Shown piece after piece: positions 5,378 to 6,982 of a stretch of 6,982 nucleotides of DNA. Origin of the DNA: Actinomycetota bacterium. GTDB taxonomy: Bacteria; Actinomycetota; Thermoleophilia; UBA2241. The stretch is from NCBI GenBank assembly GCA_003157715.1, contig PMKK01000272.1, positions 1-6,982 of the forward strand, read 5' to 3'. The stretch's first letter is position 1, and each line of letters begins with the position of its first letter. The notes beneath the pieces were generated by a model. It was not told the origin of the DNA and searched no databases. It was given only the letters and a program-made list of their open reading frames with translations. Made by a program: the position numbers and the translations under genes.

Positions 5378-6363
5378 TGTCCGGACGTCACACCCGCCTG
5401 AGGGCCGTCACCGCGGCCGTCGCACTGACCGCGCTTCTTCTCGCGCTCGCGGTCCTGGCGGCCTGCGGCTCGGCGAGCGGCACCTCGAGCTCAGCCAGCC
5501 CCGCCGCCGCCGCGACCGGCCCCGTCACGGTCACCGACGACTCCGGACACCAGGTGACGCTGGCTACGCCGGCCGCGCGCGTCGTCTCGCTGGCGCCGGC
5601 CAACACCGAGATCGCCTTCGCCCTGGGAGCCGGCGGCAAGCTGGTCGCCGGTACGACCTACGACGACTACCCGGCGGCCGCCAAGAAGCTGCCCAAGATC
5701 GGCGACTTCGCCAGCCCAAGCGTCGAGAAGATCGTCTCGTTCCAGCCCGACCTGGTGCTGGCCACGGGCGGCATCCAGGCCAGCCTGCGCACCAAGCTCG
5801 AGAACCTGGGTATCAAGGTCTTCGTCGTCAATCCGGCCACGCTCGACGGCGTTTACACAGACCTGACCGGCCTTGGCCGGCTGTTGGGCGTCTCGCCCCA
5901 GGCGACGAAGGTCGTCACCGACATGAAGCAGCGCGCCGCGGCAGTCGAACAGAAGGTCGCCGGCCTGTCCAAGCCGACCGTCTTCGTCGAGATCTACAGC
6001 AAGCCGCTCATGACCGCCGGCAAGGGCACTTTCATCGACGACCTGGTCGGCCTCGCCGGCGGCACCAACGTGGGCAACGCCGCCGGCAGCGGCTACCCGT
6101 CGTTCAGCTCCGAGGTCCTCTTCAAGGACGACCCCGCCGTCTACGTCGCCACCACCGGCAGCATGGCGAGCCCGAGCCAGATCGCCAAGCGCAGCGGCTA
6201 CGACGCGCTCAGCGCGGTGAAGAGCGGCCGCGTGTACGTGATCGACGATAACCTCCTCGTGCGTCCCGGGCCGCGCCTCGTCGACGGCCTCGAGAAGCTC
6301 GCCCAGATGATCCATCCCGAGGTCTTCGGCTCACCCTCGCCCGCGGCGTCGGCCACGCCATGA
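5374..6363 (+). CDS. btuF: BtuF-like corrinoid-binding lipoprotein of an ABC importer
   Basis: A 329-residue substrate-binding protein. A signal peptide with basic N-terminus and hydrophobic core ends in the lipobox L-A-A-C with Cys31 as the lipidated residue, followed by a Ser/Ala/Pro linker (32-50). The mature part is a helical-backbone metal-receptor (cluster A-II) fold: V-S-L-A-P-A-N-T-E at 71-79 and T-Y-D-D-Y-P at 95-100 closely resemble E. coli BtuF. E79 and E247 fall at the two glutamates that dock onto arginines of the BtuC dimer. Start ATG at 5374 overlaps the upstream stop (ATGA); AAAGGAA at 5363-5369 is the ribosome binding site, and the next codon is also ATG. It probably captures cobalamin or other corrinoids outside the membrane; a heme or siderophore ligand is the main alternative and is less likely beside a DUF71 gene. 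Confidence 0.88.
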   Translation: MMSGRHTRLRAVTAAVALTALLLALAVLAACGSASGTSSSASPAAAATGPVTVTDDSGHQVTLATPAARVVSLAPANTEIAFALGAGGKLVAGTTYDDYPAAAKKLPKIGDFASPSVEKIVSFQPDLVLATGGIQASLRTKLENLGIKVFVVNPATLDGVYTDLTGLGRLLGVSPQATKVVTDMKQRAAAVEQKVAGLSKPTVFVEIYSKPLMTAGKGTFIDDLVGLAGGTNVGNAAGSGYPSFSSEVLFKDDPAVYVATTGSMASPSQIAKRSGYDALSAVKSGRVYVIDDNLLVRPGPRLVDGLEKLAQMIHPEVFGSPSPAASATP

Positions 6364-6410
6364 CCCGGCCGGGCGCCAGCCGCTTGCGTAACGAGGCCGC
6401 GCGGTCGTGA
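6360..6410 (+). other. 16-codon ORF bridging btuF and btuC (possible coupling peptide)
   Basis: ATG at 6360 overlaps the btuF stop as ATGA, and the TGA at 6408-6410 overlaps the permease start as GTGA, so it fills the only gap in an otherwise overlapping operon. It encodes 16 residues, MTRPGASRLRNEAARS. No Shine-Dalgarno precedes it; translation would need reinitiation. It may be chance, as ATGA at a stop codon is frequent. Confidence 0.25.
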
Positions 6411-6982
6411 CCGGCGCCGAGAGGCCGGCGCGTGTGGGCCGGGCCGCCCGAGAGGGCTGGTCCGGCCTCGCGCTGGCCGCCGGTATCTCGCTCGTCTGCC
6501 TGGTCGTCTCGCTGGCCTTCGGGCCCGTCTCGCTCTCGCCGGCGCAGCTCTGGCACGACCTGCTGGCGGGCCCCGGTTCGCACACCGCGACGGCGATCAT
6601 CTTCTGGCAGATCCGCGCGCCGCGCGTCGTGCTGGCCTTTCTGGTCGGCGCGGCGCTGGCCGTTGCCGGTGTGATCCTTCAGGACCTGTTCCTGAACCCG
6701 CTGACCGACCCCTATGTGACCGGTGTGTCGTCGGGCGCCGCGCTGGGGGCGACCATCGCCATCGTCGCCGGTCTGGCCGGCGGGGTGTGGCTGACCGGAC
6801 TGGCCCTGGTCGGCGGCCTGGGCACGCTGCTGCTCGTCTGGACCGCTGCCCGGCGTCGCGGCCGTATCGACGTCTACGTGCTGCTGCTCGCCGGTGTCTC
6901 GGCTTCGTACCTGCTCAGCGCCATCATCACGGTGCTCATGATCCGTGCCAACGACGACCTGGGGGCGATCCTCTACTGGCTG
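6407..6982 (+). CDS. btuC: BtuC-like ABC transporter permease, FecCD family (3' end missing)
   Basis: 192 residues are visible of a family usually 330-350 long; the gene runs off the right edge. The first membrane helix is at about 20-40. The conserved FecCD block W-Q-I-R-A-P-R (67-73) continues into a helix, then L-F-L-N-P-L-T-D-P-Y (94-103) and G-V-S-S-G-A-A-L-G-A (106-115), all as in BtuC. R70 and R73 match the BtuC arginines that dock the binding-protein glutamates, consistent with E79 and E247 of the upstream lipoprotein. Start GTG at 6407 is the first possible after the in-frame TAA at 6389-6391, with GAGG at 6393-6396 upstream; GTG at 6434 is less likely because it would shorten the N-terminus. 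It forms the membrane channel of the importer; the ATPase subunit BtuD should lie beyond the window. Confidence 0.9.
   Translation, partial: MTGAERPARVGRAAREGWSGLALAAGISLVCLVVSLAFGPVSLSPAQLWHDLLAGPGSHTATAIIFWQIRAPRVVLAFLVGAALAVAGVILQDLFLNPLTDPYVTGVSSGAALGATIAIVAGLAGGVWLTGLALVGGLGTLLLVWTAARRRGRIDVYVLLLAGVSASYLLSAIITVLMIRANDDLGAILYWL

Overview
The window is about two-thirds or more G+C, every convincing gene uses GC-rich third positions, and several starts are GTG. This points to a high-GC bacterium, most likely an actinobacterium, although sequence alone does not settle the lineage. It holds two unrelated gene blocks, both cut by the window edges. No RNA gene, insertion sequence, CRISPR array or phage gene was recognised.

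Left block (1-3972), cell-envelope acylation of the Dlt type. On the minus strand, in transcription order, lie a flavodoxin-fold protein with a cysteine cluster (2486-1803), an acyl carrier protein (1756-1496), a 57-codon one-helix membrane microprotein (1503-1330), and an AMP-forming acyl/aminoacyl ligase (1314 to beyond base 1). Divergently on the plus strand is a membrane-anchored SGNH-type protein resembling DltD (2902-3972). The microprotein ends exactly in F-R-Y-V-R-F, matching the F-x-Y-x-x-F ending I associate with DltX, the carrier that passes the acyl group across the membrane. Ligase + carrier + DltX-like peptide + DltD-like protein is the full Dlt set except the MBOAT acyltransferase (DltB), which I expect beyond the left edge. 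The ligase lacks the Asp that contacts the amino group in DltA-type enzymes, so the transferred group may be a plain carboxylic acid rather than D-alanine. A hairpin-rich 415-base gap with candidate promoters on both strands separates the two transcription units.

Right block (4007-6982), corrinoid uptake and salvage. A Fur-family regulator with a repetitive His-containing tail is followed, with ATGA overlaps, by a PP-loop ATPase of the DUF71/COG2102 family and a BtuF-like lipoprotein. A BtuC-like permease follows after a 43-base gap and runs off the right edge; the ATPase subunit BtuD is expected next. A 23-bp inverted repeat overlaps the presumed -10 region and the first base of the regulator gene, suggesting autoregulation and control of the whole operon by the Fur-family protein. 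No cobalamin riboswitch was recognised.

Short perfect tandem duplications occur at three places: 18 bp in the ligase gene, 18 bp in the regulator gene, and 12 bp in the leader of the flavoprotein gene. The two inside genes are in codon phase.
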